From Bacteroidetes bacterium HGW-Bacteroidetes-12 (GTDB taxonomy: Bacteria > Bacteroidota > Bacteroidia > Flavobacteriales_E > Vicingaceae): DNA of 8,457 nucleotides. The notes beneath the pieces were generated by a model, which saw only the letters and a list, made by a program, of their open reading frames with translations, did not search any database and was not told where the DNA came from. Each line of letters starts with the position of its first letter. Within the stretch, counting starts at the first letter, position 1. The DNA is taken from assembly GCA_002841035.1 (NCBI GenBank), contig PHDR01000109.1, forward strand, positions 1 to 8,457, given 5' to 3'. Shown here one piece after another: positions 7,610-8,457 of this stretch. A program made the position numbers and the translations under genes.

Positions 7610-8077
7610 ATGAAAACAATATTACTTCCAACTGATTTTTCTGATAATGCAAAAAATGTTTGGAAGTACGAATTAGAAGAAGAAATTAAAACGAAATTTA
7701 AAATCTATTCTCAGGATAATTTTTTTACTCCTTTTGCATCTGGTTCTTCGGAGTATAATAATATGATAATTTGTCCTTGTTCTATGGGAAGCATGGCAAA
7801 AATTGCTAATGGTTTAGCGTCAGACCTTCTTTCCCGTGCTGCCGATGTTATTTTAAAAGAAAGAGGAAAACTCGTACTTCTTACCCGCGAAATGCCTTAT
7901 AATTTAGTTCATATCGAAAATATGAAAAAAATCACTCTTGCTGGAGGTATCATTTGTCCTGCCTCACCAAGCTTTTATCATCACCCTAAAACTATTGAAG
8001 AACTTGTCGATACTGTTATTATTAGAGCGTTAAAATTGCTTAACATTAAAACAGAAAGTAAGTTTTGGGGAAAATAA
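7610..8077 (+). CDS. Chimeric ORF: UspA N-terminal fragment fused in frame to 5'-truncated flavin prenyltransferase UbiX
   Basis: The 155-residue product joins two families. Residues 1-16 (MKTILLPTDFSDNAKN) copy the start of a UspA protein and nearly repeat residues 1-16 of the preceding gene. From about S11 onward the chain reads as UbiX/Pad1: SDNAKNVWKYEL, PFASGS (41-46), IICPCSMG (53-60), RAADVILKER (76-85), TRE (92-94), GGIICPASPSFY (112-123). UbiX makes prenylated FMN, the cofactor of UbiD-type decarboxylases, from reduced FMN and dimethylallyl phosphate. An intact enzyme is about 185-195 residues and opens with a Rossmann strand and a GASG motif that binds the flavin. Here roughly 40-50 N-terminal residues including GASG are missing, so activity as a prenyltransferase is doubtful. 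Several downstream conserved residues, such as the SGS, CS and FY positions, remain. The reading frame is intact, so the fusion may be recent, tolerated, or an assembly artefact. It lies 15 bases after the usp gene, probably in the same transcript. It may equally be classed as a pseudogene of ubiX. Confidence 0.88.
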   Translation: MKTILLPTDFSDNAKNVWKYELEEEIKTKFKIYSQDNFFTPFASGSSEYNNMIICPCSMGSMAKIANGLASDLLSRAADVILKERGKLVLLTREMPYNLVHIENMKKITLAGGIICPASPSFYHHPKTIEELVDTVIIRALKLLNIKTESKFWGK

Positions 8078-8104
8078 TCAAGCTGCAATTTAAAGGGACT
8101 TCTA

Positions 8105-8457
8105 TTATATCATCATAATATCTTTTTCTTTTTCTGATAAAAGTTCATTCGTTTTCTTTACAAAATCATCTGTTATTTTTTGAATTTCATCTTCAAGTTT
8201 TTTGATAATATCTTCTGCTGCTCCTTTCTCTTTTAATTGCTTAGATAAATCGTTAGCTCCTTTACGTACAGAACGTAAACTGATTTTACAATTTTCTGCT
8301 TCTTGTTTTGCTCTCTTAACTAACTCTAAACGACGTTCTTCTGTTAGACTTGGTATGTTTATGCGTATAATTTCTCCGTTGTTTTGAGGAGTAACACCAA
8401 GATTAGCATCCATAATTTGTTTTTCAATTTCCTGTAAAAATTCAAGAGGGATGGCCT
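8105..8457 (-). CDS. frr: Ribosome recycling factor, C-terminal part (5' end beyond window)
   Basis: RRF works with EF-G to split the post-termination ribosome in the cytoplasm. The minus-strand frame ends with TAA at 8105-8107 and stays open to the right edge, giving 117 residues of the usual 180-190. An internal ATG at 8411-8413 is not the start: the frame continues upstream with LQEIEKQI, which is RRF sequence. Recognisable parts are DANLGVTPQNNGE, INIPSLTEERR (end of domain II and hinge) and the long domain I helices with RSVRKGAND and EKDIMMI at the end. Arginines equivalent to Escherichia coli R129 and R132 are kept. The usual RRDAN or RKDAN reads RKGAN here, and the segment before LQEIEKQI (AIPLEF) is shorter than the typical P-W/F-E/D-K-x-x pattern. 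Transcription converges on the chimeric UbiX ORF, with 27 bases between the two stop codons and no visible terminator. Confidence 0.93.
   Translation of the reverse strand, partial: AIPLEFLQEIEKQIMDANLGVTPQNNGEIIRINIPSLTEERRLELVKRAKQEAENCKISLRSVRKGANDLSKQLKEKGAAEDIIKKLEDEIQKITDDFVKKTNELLSEKEKDIMMI

Noticed and set aside
8202..8387. Plus-strand open frame of 61 codons opposite frr
   Set aside because: It lies antisense to clear RRF sequence and has no recognisable protein features.
8411..8413. ATG as the start of frr
   Set aside because: The frame stays open upstream with RRF-like LQEIEKQI, and the family needs about 70 more N-terminal residues.

Overview
The window looks like core chromosome of a low-GC member of the Bacteroidota, most likely order Flavobacteriales. 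The reasons are strong AT richness, TAA stops on the genes whose ends are visible, no Shine-Dalgarno sequences before the starts, promoter-like TAnnTTTG (-7) boxes of the Bacteroidota type, and the gene order clpC / gyrA / secreted TPR protein, which I recall from flavobacterial genomes (recollection, not searched).

Layout: (1) 1-2497, minus strand: clpC, the AAA+ unfoldase of the ClpCP protease, running off the left edge and lacking only its last residues. (2) 2498-2797: a 300-base divergent intergenic region with candidate promoters for clpC and gyrA and several small inverted repeats. (3) 2798-6630, plus strand: gyrA (DNA gyrase subunit A, complete) and, 20 bases later, a gene for an exported tetratricopeptide-repeat protein; the pair ends at a 28-bp perfect inverted-repeat terminator (6632-6690). 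(4) 6694-8077, plus strand: a promoter with an FNR/CRP-like palindrome just upstream, a tandem-domain universal stress protein gene (6770-7594), and 15 bases later a chimeric ORF (7610-8077). (5) 8105-8457, minus strand: the 3' two thirds of frr (ribosome recycling factor), convergent with the chimera and cut by the right edge.

The most notable object is the chimeric ORF. Its first 16 codons are the start of a second UspA-type gene. From about codon 11 onward it is a flavin prenyltransferase (UbiX/Pad1) that has lost its N-terminal GASG flavin-binding segment. The junction lies in a SDNAKN stretch where the two families resemble each other, as expected from a deletion through short homology that joined the head of one gene in frame to the body of another. 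It is either a real gene fusion/gene-loss event or a short-repeat assembly collapse. I see no phage, transposon, CRISPR array, tRNA or rRNA here, and no multi-gene novel system.
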